From: Streptomyces sp. Tue 6430
GTDB taxonomy: Bacteria; Actinomycetota; Actinomycetes; Streptomycetales; Streptomycetaceae
DNA length: 64,000 bases
NCBI GenBank assembly: GCA_021568835.1
Contig: JAKGSH010000010.1
Coordinates: 2,418,001-2,482,000 of the forward strand
Direction: 5' to 3'
Shown: piece after piece, positions 7,616 to 15,236 of the stretch
How the letters are laid out: every line of letters begins with the position of its first letter
Position numbering within the stretch: position 1 is the first letter of the stretch
Notes under the pieces: model-generated
Database searches by the model: none
What the model saw: only the letters and a program-made list of their open reading frames with translations
Told to the model about the DNA's origin: nothing
Program-made: the position numbers and the translations under genes

Positions 7616-9295
7616 ATGCGAACCCCCACGTATCTCGCGGCTGAGCTACGGCTTCCGACCAACTGGCTCGACTACACGATCATGGCGATCTACTTCGTGG
7701 TCGTCCTCGGCATCGGCTTCGCCGCGCGCCGCTCGGTGAAGACCAGCCTCGACTTCTTCCTCTCGGGCCGCTCGCTGCCCGCCTGGATCACCGGTCTCGC
7801 CTTCGTCTCGGCGAACCTGGCGGCCACGGAGATCCTCGGCATGGCCGCCAACAGCGCGCAGTACGGCGCGTACACCGTCCACTGGTACTGGATCGGCGCC
7901 ATCCCGGCCATGGTCTTCCTCGGCCTGGTGATGATGCCCTTCTACTACGGCTCCAAGGTCCGCTCGGTCCCCGAGTTCCTGCTGCTGCGCTTCGACAAGG
8001 GCGCGCACCTGTTCAGCTCGGCCCTGTTCGCCTTCGCCGCCATCCTGATCTCGGGCGTGAACCTGTACGCCCTCGCGATCGTCGTCGAGGCGCTGCTGGG
8101 CTGGCCGCAGTGGGTGGCGATCGTGGTCGCGGGCTTCTTCGTCCTGGCGTACATCACGCTGGGCGGTCTGTCGTCGGCGATCTACAACGAGGTGCTCCAG
8201 TTCTTCGTGATCCTGGCGGCCCTGATCCCGCTGACGGTGCTGGGCCTGAAGAAGACCGGCGGCTGGGACGGCCTGACCGACTCGCTGACGGCGGCCAAGG
8301 GCGACAACTTCGTCAGCGCCTGGGGCGGCACCGGCATCGGCAGCGACAACCCGCTGGGCGCGAACTGGCTGACGATCGTCCTCGGCCTCGGCTTCGTGCT
8401 CTCCTTCGGCTACTGGACGACGAACTTCGCCGAGGTGCAGCGCGCCCTGTCCGCGAGGAACCTCTCCGCGGCCCAGCGCACCCCGCTGATCGCCGCCTTC
8501 CCGAAGATCTTCATCGTCTTCCTGGTGATGATCCCCGGCCTGGTGGCGGCGGTCCTGGTCCCCAAGATCGGCACCGCGGACTCCGACCTGCAGTACAACG
8601 ACGCGATCCCGTACCTGATGGAACAGCTGCTGCCCAACGGCGTGCTGGGCATCGCGGTGACCGGTCTGCTGGCCGCGTTCATGGCGGGCATGGCCGCGAA
8701 CGTGTCGTCCTTCAACACCGTGTTCACCAGCGACATCTGGGCGAAGTACGTGGTGCGGGGCCGCGAGGACGCCTACTACGTCCGCTTCGGCCGCCTGATC
8801 ACGGCGATCGGCGTGGTGGCGTCGATCGGCACGGCGTTCCTGGCGTCGTCGTTCTCGAACATCATGAGCTACCTCCAGACGCTGTTCTCCTTCTTCAACG
8901 TGCCGATGTTCGTCGTCTTCATCGTCGGCATGTTCTGGAAGCGGGCGTCGAAGAAGTCCGGCTTCTGGGGCCTGCTCGCGGGCACCACGGCCGCGATGGT
9001 CAACTACTTCGTCCTCTACAAGCAGGACGTCATCGGCATCCCCACCGACCAGGGCGCCAACTTCGTCTCCGCGATCGCCGGCTTCGTCGCGGGCGCGGTC
9101 GTGATGGTGGCGGTGTCCCTGTTCACCGCCCCCAAGCCGGCCGAGGAACTCCAGGGCCTGGTCTACGGCACCGTCTCCCCCGGCATGGCCGAGCCGGCCG
9201 CCGAGGGCGACGACGCCTGGTACCGCAGGCCCGCGCTGCTGGGCTGGAGCGCGATCGTCCTCGCCGCCGCCTGCTACATCCCGTTCTCGTTCTGA
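7616..9295 (+). CDS. Sodium:solute symporter, probably sugar uptake
   Basis: A 559-residue polytopic membrane protein of the SSS family (SGLT/PutP fold) with about 14 hydrophobic segments. Early motifs include FFLSGRSLPAWITGLAFVSAN and GAIPAMVFLGLVMMPFYYGS, and the helix around LLAAFMAGMAANVSSFNTVF matches the conserved TM8 sodium-site helix, where Ser/Thr ligate Na+. The divergent pairing with the galactose operon suggests galactose or a related hexose as substrate; this is context only. The small membrane protein at 9342 follows after 46 bases and is likely co-transcribed. Confidence 0.9.
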   Translation: MRTPTYLAAELRLPTNWLDYTIMAIYFVVVLGIGFAARRSVKTSLDFFLSGRSLPAWITGLAFVSANLAATEILGMAANSAQYGAYTVHWYWIGAIPAMVFLGLVMMPFYYGSKVRSVPEFLLLRFDKGAHLFSSALFAFAAILISGVNLYALAIVVEALLGWPQWVAIVVAGFFVLAYITLGGLSSAIYNEVLQFFVILAALIPLTVLGLKKTGGWDGLTDSLTAAKGDNFVSAWGGTGIGSDNPLGANWLTIVLGLGFVLSFGYWTTNFAEVQRALSARNLSAAQRTPLIAAFPKIFIVFLVMIPGLVAAVLVPKIGTADSDLQYNDAIPYLMEQLLPNGVLGIAVTGLLAAFMAGMAANVSSFNTVFTSDIWAKYVVRGREDAYYVRFGRLITAIGVVASIGTAFLASSFSNIMSYLQTLFSFFNVPMFVVFIVGMFWKRASKKSGFWGLLAGTTAAMVNYFVLYKQDVIGIPTDQGANFVSAIAGFVAGAVVMVAVSLFTAPKPAEELQGLVYGTVSPGMAEPAAEGDDAWYRRPALLGWSAIVLAAACYIPFSF

Positions 9296-9341
9296 GCCCG
9301 CCCGAGCCTGCTGACGCTGTTCGCGGGAGGATGGAAGAACC

Positions 9342-9707
9342 ATGTCAGAGCAATTCGAACCGTCCGAGCGGGCGGAAGCGGAGGAGCGGCTGCGCAAGGC
9401 CGGCTACTCCGAGGCCGACGTCCAGCGCGAGGTCTCCGACCTGGAGCAGAAGTCGGCGACCGCCGCCCGCATCTTCGACCTGCGCCGCATCATCGGCGGC
9501 CTGTTCGTCCTCTACGGCGTCATCGTCACGATCGTCGGCATCACCGACGGCGACGCGGAGATCGACAAGGCCCAGGGCATCAACATCAACCTGTGGACGG
9601 GCCTGGGCATGCTGGCCCTGGGAATCTTCTTCCTGGTCTGGCTGAAGCTCCGCCCGACGACGCCGCCGGCCCAGCTGCCGACGGAGGCGCTGGAGCCGAA
9701 GGACTGA
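9342..9707 (+). CDS. Small two-helix membrane protein
   Basis: 121 residues. A charged N-terminal domain (EAEERLRKAGYSEADVQREVSDLEQKS) resembles a small three-helix or coiled-coil module. Two membrane helices follow (IIGGLFVLYGVIVTIVGI and LWTGLGMLALGIFFLVWLKL) with a short extracytoplasmic loop, then a Pro-rich tail. It has no enzymatic motif. It sits directly downstream of the symporter and ends before a strong terminator, so it belongs to the same transcript. Function unknown; an accessory role to the symporter is possible but unproven. Confidence 0.8.
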   Translation: MSEQFEPSERAEAEERLRKAGYSEADVQREVSDLEQKSATAARIFDLRRIIGGLFVLYGVIVTIVGITDGDAEIDKAQGININLWTGLGMLALGIFFLVWLKLRPTTPPAQLPTEALEPKD

Positions 9708-9722
9708 GGGGTCCTTCCGGGC

Positions 9723-9775
9723 GTGCGTACGGGGCCGGATTCCGCGTGGGTGGCGGGGTCCGGGCCCGTACGCAT
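9723..9775. terminator. Bidirectional terminator hairpin
   Basis: Long stem with arms GTGCGTACGGGGCCGGA (9723-9739) and TCCGGGCCCGTACGCAT (9759-9775), 17 positions with very few mismatches and a 19-base loop. It separates the rightward symporter operon from the leftward genes at 9814-10387. Confidence 0.75.
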
Positions 9776-9813
9776 GACGGGGTCCGGGTGGAGGCGGTGC
9801 ACCCGCGCAGGCG

Positions 9814-10146
9814 TCACCCGGCGGCGAAGAGGTCCTCGGGGGTGGCGACGTCATAGGCGCGCTCCCGCCAGGCCTCCAACTGCGCCAGGTCGTCGGTCTC
9901 CCGCAGTCTCCGCAGGACAGACTCCGACACGTCGATCCCCCGCCAGAAGAAGAGCCGCAGGATCACCGACCGCTCCAGGCCCACCCGGACGCTCTCCTCG
10001 TAGCCCTCCCTGAAAGCGCGCTCCGCCGCTTCCAGCCAGTACCGGCGCATGGGGTCCTGCCAGATGTACGAGGGAAGCCGCCAGCGGGGGCGCCCCTCGC
10101 CCTGCGCGTCGGCGGCAGTGTCCGGCGCGTCAGGAACCGTCGGCAT
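9814..10146 (-). CDS. Small Rpn-nuclease-tail-like protein, copy 2
   Basis: 110 residues. The region ILRLFFWRGIDVSESVLRRL followed by DLAQLEAWRERAYDVATPEDLF resembles the C-terminal tail of streptomycete Rpn/PD-(D/E)XK-type putative transposase proteins (pattern xxRGIxVSxxxRxRI...CxDxxxLxxWxxRAxxVxxxxDLF). No nuclease core is present. It is clearly related to its neighbour at 10130-10387 (EWRGVPVSDAIRHRV, LLKLWARRAMDVSQAEDLF) and overlaps its 3' end by 17 bases. Either a tail-only family or a duplicated remnant. The start is uncertain. Confidence 0.6.
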   Translation of the reverse strand: MPTVPDAPDTAADAQGEGRPRWRLPSYIWQDPMRRYWLEAAERAFREGYEESVRVGLERSVILRLFFWRGIDVSESVLRRLRETDDLAQLEAWRERAYDVATPEDLFAAG

Positions 10147-10387
10147 CGAACAGGTCCTCCGCCTGGCTCACGTCCATGGCCCGTCGCGCCCAGAGCTTGA
10201 GCAGATCCTCGTCGGTGCACGTCTCCACGCGGTGCCGAATCGCGTCGGAGACGGGGACACCGCGCCACTCGAGGATGTTCAGGGTCATCTCGGCGCGTGT
10301 TTCAAGACGCCCCTCCTCGCGCACCTGTTCCGCGAGCGGGTGCCGCCAGAAGTACTGCATCGCCGTCATCAGGTCCCTCCCATCCAT
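10130..10387 (-). CDS. Small Rpn-nuclease-tail-like protein, copy 1
   Basis: 85 residues starting MDGRDLMTAMQYFWRHPLAEQ. It shares the RG(I/V)xVSDxxRxRV...DEDLLKLWARRAMDV...EDLF signature with the downstream protein at 9814. Such tails normally follow an Rpn/YhgA-like nuclease domain, which is missing here. The two genes overlap and are probably one transcript. No known function can be assigned to the tail alone. Confidence 0.6.
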   Translation of the reverse strand: MDGRDLMTAMQYFWRHPLAEQVREEGRLETRAEMTLNILEWRGVPVSDAIRHRVETCTDEDLLKLWARRAMDVSQAEDLFDADGS

Positions 10388-10389
10388 CG

Positions 10390-10414
10390 GATCTTGTCTT
10401 TGTGCGACAAGATC
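10390..10414. terminator. Hairpin between the ATPase gene and the small paralogs
   Basis: Perfect 9-bp stem GATCTTGTC / GACAAGATC around a 7-base loop. It lies just downstream of the leftward gene at 10421-10834 and just upstream of the gene starting at 10387, so it may be a weak terminator or attenuator. Confidence 0.5.
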
Positions 10415-10420
10415 AACGAG

Positions 10421-10834
10421 CTATGCCGCCGGCACGTCACACCAGACGTACTTGCCGCGGTACCCGAAGCGGGACAGCGGGTGCCAGCCCCACACCTGCG
10501 CGCAGGCCCGCACGAGTGCGGTGCCGCGCCCGTTCTCGGCGTCCGCCAGGTCCGCCACCTCGCGCGGCGGGTCGGGCGGCTCCGGGTCGGCGTCCCACAC
10601 CCCCACCCGCAGCACGCCCTCCGCCCAGCGGATACGCAGCGCCGCCGGGCCCTTCGTGTGCAGGACGGCGTTGGAGACCAGCTCCGAAGCGATCAGCTCG
10701 GCGGTGTCCACCAGGCCGATCAGCCCGTGCACGGTCAGGATCAGGCGCAGCGTGCGGCGACAGACCGGAACGGCTCTGACGTCATTGGGGATGTGGAGGG
10801 AGTACTCCCACGTGTCGGGGGCGCTTTCAGGCAT
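10421..10834 (-). CDS. Anti-sigma-like ATP-binding protein (HATPase_c)
   Basis: A 137-residue GHKL ATPase of the SpoIIAB/RsbW type. The N box is ELIASELVSNAVLHTKG, the G1 box is VGVWDADPEPP and the second glycine region is ENGRGTALV. Such stand-alone domains either bind sigma factors or act in the WhiJ/AbaA-type clusters of Streptomyces, where one is paired with an XRE protein and a DUF397 protein. That arrangement is present here, divergently, at 11028-12097. No cognate sigma or anti-anti-sigma gene is nearby. Confidence 0.85.
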   Translation of the reverse strand: MPESAPDTWEYSLHIPNDVRAVPVCRRTLRLILTVHGLIGLVDTAELIASELVSNAVLHTKGPAALRIRWAEGVLRVGVWDADPEPPDPPREVADLADAENGRGTALVRACAQVWGWHPLSRFGYRGKYVWCDVPAA

Positions 10835-10944
10835 GCGTCAACTCCGTCTGAGACAGGGGTGGGTGAGGGCGCGGTGGCAGTGCCGCGGCCGTCACGGCAG
10901 GACGGGGCGGTGCGCTTCCGCAGCGTGTTCAACGCACCACCGAC

Positions 10945-10968
10945 GGTAGGGGATAAATTTCTACCCCT
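10945..10968. promoter_or_regulatory. Hyphenated palindrome upstream of the WhiJ-like gene
   Basis: GGTAG (10945-10949) and CTACC (10961-10965) flank an A/T-rich centre GATAAATTT; AGGGG/CCCCT also pair (10948-10952, 10964-10968). The site lies between the divergent ATPase and XRE genes, about 60 bases before the latter's start, and is a candidate operator for the XRE protein. Inference from symmetry and place. Confidence 0.45.
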
Positions 10969-11027
10969 GCAACTCCCTCGCGTAATCTGGCACCCGAACG
11001 AGTAGTCCCAGAGAGGCTGTTACTCGG

Positions 11028-11879
11028 ATGACCATGCGGAACCAGCCCACAGCCCGTCAGGTTCGCCTGGGCTCCGAACTGCGCAAACTGCGGGAGGCGG
11101 CGGGCAAAACGGCCAAGGAGGTGGCCGCGCTCCTCGGCTCGAGTTCGGCACACATGAGCCAGATCGAAGCCGGCAGTTCAGCGATCAGTGAGGAACGTCT
11201 ACGACGACTGGCGGCTCACTGCGCCTGCACGGACGAGAAGTTGATCGATGCTCTCGTCGCGATGGCGACCGACCGCACACGAGGCTGGTGGGACGACTAT
11301 CGAGGAGTACTGCCTCAGGTGAACCTCGATGTGGCCGAGGCTGAGCACCATGCGGTGTTCCTGAGCGAGGTGGTCACCACCTATGTTCCGGGCCTGCTCC
11401 AGACCCCCGACTACTCACGGGCGGTCTTCAGTTACATGCGTCCGGAACTGCCCGAGAGCGAGCTGGCGCCCAGGATCGAACACCGCATGCGTCGACGGTC
11501 CGTCATCGAGGGCGACAACCCGACACCGTACGAAACGGTCGTCCACGAGTTCGCCCTACGGGTACGCGTGGCCGACCGACAGACTTCCCTCCGACAACTC
11601 CGTTCGATCCTGGACGAGATCGAGCAAGGGCACGTTGCCGTACGCGTCATCCCCACCGAACAGGACGGCTTCGCCGGTGCCGGAGCTTCAATGGTGTACG
11701 CGGGCGGCCCGGTAACCCAGTTGGACACCGTACTGCGGGACGCGCCCACCGGTGTCGTCTTCATCGATGCCGTGGCTCAGTTGCAGCAGCTCCGAACACT
11801 CCTTCGTAGAGTGGAAGACGCGTCGCTCGACCCAGTGGCGTCACGGGACTTCATCCACCGCCTGTCAAAGGAGCTGTGA
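11028..11879 (+). CDS. WhiJ-type XRE regulator with DUF5753
   Basis: 283 residues. An N-terminal HTH_31 domain (LGSELRKLREAAGKTAKEVA, then SSAHMSQIEAGSSAISEERL) is followed by the DUF5753/Scr1 sensor region: YFYVPGLLQTPDYSR-like sequence at residues ~115-130, then YETVVHEFALRVRV, LRSILDEIEQGHVAVRVIP and VVFIDAVAQLQQLR. Proteins of this class (WhiJ, AbaA-cluster regulators) control development and antibiotic production in Streptomyces, paired with a DUF397 partner, which follows immediately. Start at ATG 11028; ATG 11034 is also in frame. Confidence 0.9.
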   Translation: MTMRNQPTARQVRLGSELRKLREAAGKTAKEVAALLGSSSAHMSQIEAGSSAISEERLRRLAAHCACTDEKLIDALVAMATDRTRGWWDDYRGVLPQVNLDVAEAEHHAVFLSEVVTTYVPGLLQTPDYSRAVFSYMRPELPESELAPRIEHRMRRRSVIEGDNPTPYETVVHEFALRVRVADRQTSLRQLRSILDEIEQGHVAVRVIPTEQDGFAGAGASMVYAGGPVTQLDTVLRDAPTGVVFIDAVAQLQQLRTLLRRVEDASLDPVASRDFIHRLSKEL

Positions 11880-12097
11880 GGCACCCAATGGACCACGCCC
11901 TGCACTGGCAAAAGTCCACGTTCTCCGGCGGCGGGGAAGGAGACACCTGCGTCGAACTCGCCGCCTCCCGGGGAGCGGTCCACCTCCGCGAGAGCGACAC
12001 CCCCGCCGTCACCCTCACCACCAGCCCCGGTGCTCTCGCGCATCTCCTGGAAGGCATACGCGCGGGGCGCGACCGTCAGCGCAGCAAGACCAGTTGA
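11876..12097 (+). CDS. DUF397 protein, partner of the WhiJ-like regulator
   Basis: A small protein of about 70 residues with the DUF397 core HWQKSTFSGGGEGDTCVELA, then VHLRESDTPAVTLTTSPGAL. DUF397 proteins accompany XRE/DUF5753 regulators and are thought to modulate them, with some pairs described as toxin-antitoxin-like. GTG at 11876 overlaps the upstream stop (GTGA). The ATG at 11888 (MDHALHWQ) gives the more usual family N-terminus. Neither has an ideally spaced ribosome-binding site (AAGGAG at 11868-11873). Confidence 0.85.
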   Translation: MRHPMDHALHWQKSTFSGGGEGDTCVELAASRGAVHLRESDTPAVTLTTSPGALAHLLEGIRAGRDRQRSKTS

Positions 12098-12205
12098 GCG
12101 CCGAAGGCGGCCTCCCCGAGCCAAAACCCGAGCAGTCCATCGGTCGTCGGGAGTAGGTCCTACGCCTCAGGCGCGCTTCGCACCTGCTGGCTAGGGTCGG
12201 TCCTC

Positions 12206-12667
12206 ATGGAGACCACGGGAATCGCCCGCCGCCAGACGGCGGAGCGTGTGCGCGACACTCTGGAGCGGCTCGTCACCGAGCGGGACGTATGGGTGTCGAC
12301 GGCTCACCCTGATCACGGGCCGCACCAGGTGCCGCTGTGGTTCTTGTGGGACGGGCGAGCGGTGTGGATGTGCACCGGCGCCACTTCCGTGACGGCGCGG
12401 AACGTCCGCGAAGAACCGCGCGTGCGTCTGGCGCTACCGGACACCTTCGACGTGGTGCTCCTCCAGGGTGAGGCGGAGTGCTTCCCGGACCAGGAGGTTC
12501 CCGCAAGTGCAGCGGAGGCGTTCGCCGCCAAGTTCGGGTGGGATCCACGCCGGGAAGAGGATCCCTTTCTGTATGTACGCGTGGTGCCGAGGACTGTGCG
12601 TGCTTGGCGCGGCGAGCCGGAACTACGCGGGAGAGTCGTCATGCGCGACGGAATGTGGCTGGAATAA
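12206..12667 (+). CDS. PPOX-class flavin/F420-dependent oxidoreductase
   Basis: A 153-residue split beta-barrel protein of the pyridoxamine-phosphate-oxidase-like superfamily. The order is typical: VWVSTAHPDHGPHQVPLWFLWDG, then CTGATSVTARNVREEPRVRLAL and VLLQGEAE. Actinobacterial members of this size reduce small substrates with F420 or FMN, or are heme-utilisation-like. The specific substrate cannot be told. The ATG at 12206 lies 11 bases after TAGGGT, a plausible -10 of a leaderless promoter. No neighbouring gene suggests a pathway. Confidence 0.8.
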   Translation: METTGIARRQTAERVRDTLERLVTERDVWVSTAHPDHGPHQVPLWFLWDGRAVWMCTGATSVTARNVREEPRVRLALPDTFDVVLLQGEAECFPDQEVPASAAEAFAAKFGWDPRREEDPFLYVRVVPRTVRAWRGEPELRGRVVMRDGMWLE

Positions 12668-12694
12668 CGGCCGTCCCCTGCTGGCACGCCTCTC

Positions 12695-12817
12695 TCAGAC
12701 GATGAACAGGGTCCGAACCGGGTAGTCGGGGAGGCGCATGTCGGCGTCGATGCCGCTGAGACGGGCCGCGTCGCCCGAGCGAAGGATCACGGCCTTGGCC
12801 GAAGTCCTCAGCGCTGC
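12695..12817 (-). other. Possible remnant of an unidentified coding end
   Basis: Reading leftward, about 40 codons give ALRTSAKAVILRSGDAARLS then a regular-looking C-terminus ending PVRTLFIV and a stop at 12695. The composition looks protein-like, but there is no start, no ribosome-binding site and no recognised family. It directly follows the broken GNAT gene. It could be a fragment left by the rearrangement, or chance. Confidence 0.25.
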
Positions 12818-13063
12818 TTCAGGGCCGCACGGCAACGACCATCCGCGGCAGCACTCTGCCGGCGATGGAGCCCGAGGGGACACTTCCCGTGCGGACCGCG
12901 CCCATCGCGCGGTAGAAGGGCTCGGCATTCGGGTCCGCGTCGATCGTGATCCGGGTGAACCCCAGGTCTCGTCCGGCGGCGACGGTGTGTTCGAACAGCA
13001 GGCGGCCGATCCCCTGACCGATGGCCCGCGGATCGACGAACATCATGCCCAGGACGCCCCTAG

Positions 13064-14003
13064 GGCGTGTTGTGAAAGTGCTGGTCACAGCCACTCGTTG
13101 ATGGCTGCGACCAGCACGGTCGCTTCGTAGCGGACGGCGAGTTTGTCGTACCGCGTAGCGACGGCCCGGTGGCGTTTGAGGCGGTTGATCCCACACTCGA
13201 CCGCGTGCCGCTGCTTGTAGTCGTCCTTGTCAAACGTCGGCGGCCGCCCGCCACGCGATCCGCGCTTGAGGCGGTTGCGGACCCGGTCCGCCGGAACCGG
13301 GATGGTGGCCTTGATCCCGCGTCTGCGCAGGTAGGAGCGGTTACCGCGGGAGTCGTACGCTTTGTCGGCCCGCACCCGGTCCGGGCGCTTGCGCGGCCTG
13401 CCAAGTCCCAGCCTCGGGACCCGGATCGCTTCCAGGACCGCTTCGAACTGCGGGGAGTCGCCCCGCTGCCCGGCCGTGATCACCACCGACAAGGGCTTCT
13501 GCCCCTGCTCGACCGCGAGGTGGATCTTGCTGGTCAGTCCGCCGCGGGAACGTCCCAGGCCGTGGTCGGCCGGCTCGACGAAGACGCCGCCGGGCGGTTC
13601 CTTCTGGAGGTCCCCCTTTTCGCCGCTCCGGCGGCGTGCTGGTGGGCCCGGCAGACGGTGGAGTCGACGTTGACCTCCCAGGTGATCAGGCCCTTGGCGT
13701 CCGCCTCGGCCTGGAGCTGGGTGAGGAGCCTTGCCCAGGTGCCGTCCCGCTGCCAGCGCCGGAACAGGTCATAGACCCGGTCCCACGGCCCGTAACGTTC
13801 GGGCACGTCCCGCCAAGGAGCACCGGTCCGGGTCCGCCACCGTATGCCGTCTATCAACTGCCGCCGCGTCCACACCTGCGGCCGACCCGGCTTGATGCCC
13901 CGCGGCAGCAATGGCTCCAGCCGGGCCCACTGGCCGTTCGTCAGATCCCCACGTCCCACAAGACGTGATCATCTACGACCAAGATCCACTTTCGCAACAG
14001 ACC
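13064..14003 (-). mobile_element. IS5-family (IS427-like) insertion sequence
   Basis: A 940-bp element. The ends are imperfect inverted repeats GGCGTGTTGTGAAAGTG (left) and, read inward from the right, GGTCTGTTGCGAAAGTG, 14 of 17 identical. CTAG flanks both sides (13060-13063, 14004-14007), a 4-bp target duplication (or TA within it). It carries a two-frame DDE transposase read leftward. Size, ends and frameshifted transposase fit the IS427 subgroup; the named IS was not searched. Confidence 0.85.
13085..13959 (-). CDS. IS5-family transposase, two frames joined by -1 frameshift
   Basis: The first frame starts at GTG 13959 (GRGDLTNGQWARLEPLLPRG) and carries the first catalytic Asp in NVDSTVCRAHQH. 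The second frame runs to 13085 and carries VRADKAYDSRGNRSYLRRRG (second Asp) and HAVECGINRLKRHRAVATRY (Glu), completing DDE. A shift of -1 at AAAAGGGGG (complement at 13612-13620) fuses them in register (GDLQKEPPGGVFVEPADHGLG), as expected for programmed slippage in this group. The C-terminus EATVLVAAINEWL is intact, so the element may be active. Confidence 0.88.
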
Positions 14004-14244
14004 CTAGGCGGTTTTCCCTCAAGAGTCGTGAAGCCCAGGATGTGGCCGTCTCTGTCAGCCACCGTGGCTCGTCGGACTGTGACCTCGTTCCCGGCGACGG
14101 TGAGCTCGCCGCGACACGCTTCCAAGAACTCGGCGTCATAGCCCCAGTGCGCCTTGGACCGCAGCGCCAAGTCGGTGAGTGTTCCGGCTTCCGTCGCCCG
14201 TGCGGGCCTGAGCAGCACGTCCATCCAGATCCTCCAGTCAGTTC

Positions 14245-14954
14245 CTACCGGACTTCCGGCCCCGCCTCCCCGGCCCGCAGCCCCCGCGTCAGCGGACCCG
14301 CCCGGTCCAGCAGGCCCGTCCGCGCCGCCAGTGCCGCCGCCTCCAGCCTCGATCCGACGTCCAGTTTCATCAGGACGCGCTGGACGTGGGTGCGGGCCGT
14401 GGAGGGGGCGATGCCCATGCCGGCGGCGATCATGCGGGTGTCCTCGCCGTCGGCCACGCGGACCAGGACCTCCACCTCGCGGGGGTCAGGAGCCCGAGGA
14501 GGCGCCGGCCCTCGTCGTCGGGCTGGGCCGCGGGGTGGAGCAGTTCACCGAAGGCGGCCTGCAGGAGCTGGGGGGCCACCGCCGCCTCCCCCGACCGGGC
14601 CTTCATGATCGCCCGTTCCACTCCCTCGATGCGCTCGTCATGGCGTACGTAGCCGGAGGCGCCCGCGGCGAAGGCCGCCGCGATGCCGCGCGGGTTCGGC
14701 ACCGGTCCCAGGACCACGACGGCCACCTGGGGCCGTTCCCGCTTGATGCGGACGACCGGGTCGAAGAAGCCCGGCCCGTCCGGGGTCGCCGTGCCCAGCA
14801 GGCACACCTCGGGCGCCCGGGTGATCACCAGTTCCGCCGCGCCCGCGGCGGGGGCCGTCGCGGCGAGCACCCGGTGCCCCCGCAGTTTCAGCGCCGAGGC
14901 CAGCGCCTCGGCGAGCAGTCGGTGGTCGTCGACCACCATCAGCCGCACTCCCAT
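14245..14954 (-). CDS. Atypical LuxR-type response regulator, frame broken once
   Basis: About 236 residues once corrected. The receiver begins MGVRLMVVDDHRLLAEALAS, but the phospho-acceptor position reads CLLGTATPDG (Gly54 instead of Asp) and the conserved Lys is Arg104 (ASGYVRHDE), so aspartyl phosphorylation is unlikely. The HTH (VEVLVRVADGEDTRMIAAGM, then APSTARTHVQRVLMKL) is in another frame: a single C is missing where LLTPREVEVL is expected, at the G run 14481-14485. It resembles the regulator at 2633-3430 in architecture. Starts from ATG at 14954. Confidence 0.78.
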
Positions 14955-15185
14955 CGAACAACCCCACCCCCCAGTCCCCCCATGGATGCCCACCCGGGCA
15001 CACAGGCAAAGCCACCACCGGCACACGTGCGGACATGTGCGGACGGACAAAAGGCGCCCCCCGGCACCCCGTCCTTCATGCCCCGGAAGCTACACGCTTG
15101 TTCGACGCCGCGCTCCCCCTACCGGCGAGAAGGGACCCTGATCGCCGAAGTTCCCCGCGTGCGGGGGCCTGGGGCGGTACGCGTA

Positions 15186-15215
15186 CGGCCCCGCCCCCCG
15201 AACGGGGACGGGGCC
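15186..15215. terminator. Terminator after the first propeller gene
   Basis: Inverted repeat CGGCCCCG...CCCCCCG / CGGGGACGGGGCCG with a very short loop, about 25 bases beyond the leftward stop at 15237. The rest of the 282-base spacer up to 14954 has no gene; it contains short ACATGTGCGGAC-like repeats. Confidence 0.65.
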
Positions 15216-15236
15216 GCGACGGCGGTGGCGGGACGG

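Larger units (their letters stand above)
12819..14224 (-). pseudogene. GNAT acetyltransferase split by an IS5-family insertion
   Basis: The 5' part (14224 down to 14004) encodes MDVLLRPARATEAGTLTDLA through GHILGFTTLEGKPPR. The 3' part (13063 down to 12819) encodes GVLGMMFVDPRAIGQGIGRL (acetyl-CoA motif A) to the end ...VLPRMVVAVRP. Removing the 940-bp insertion and one CTAG joins them in frame as ...KPPR-GVLGMMFVDP..., giving a complete GNAT of about 160 residues. The break lies just before the cofactor-binding motif, so neither half can work. The clean restored frame suggests a recent insertion. Confidence 0.85.
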
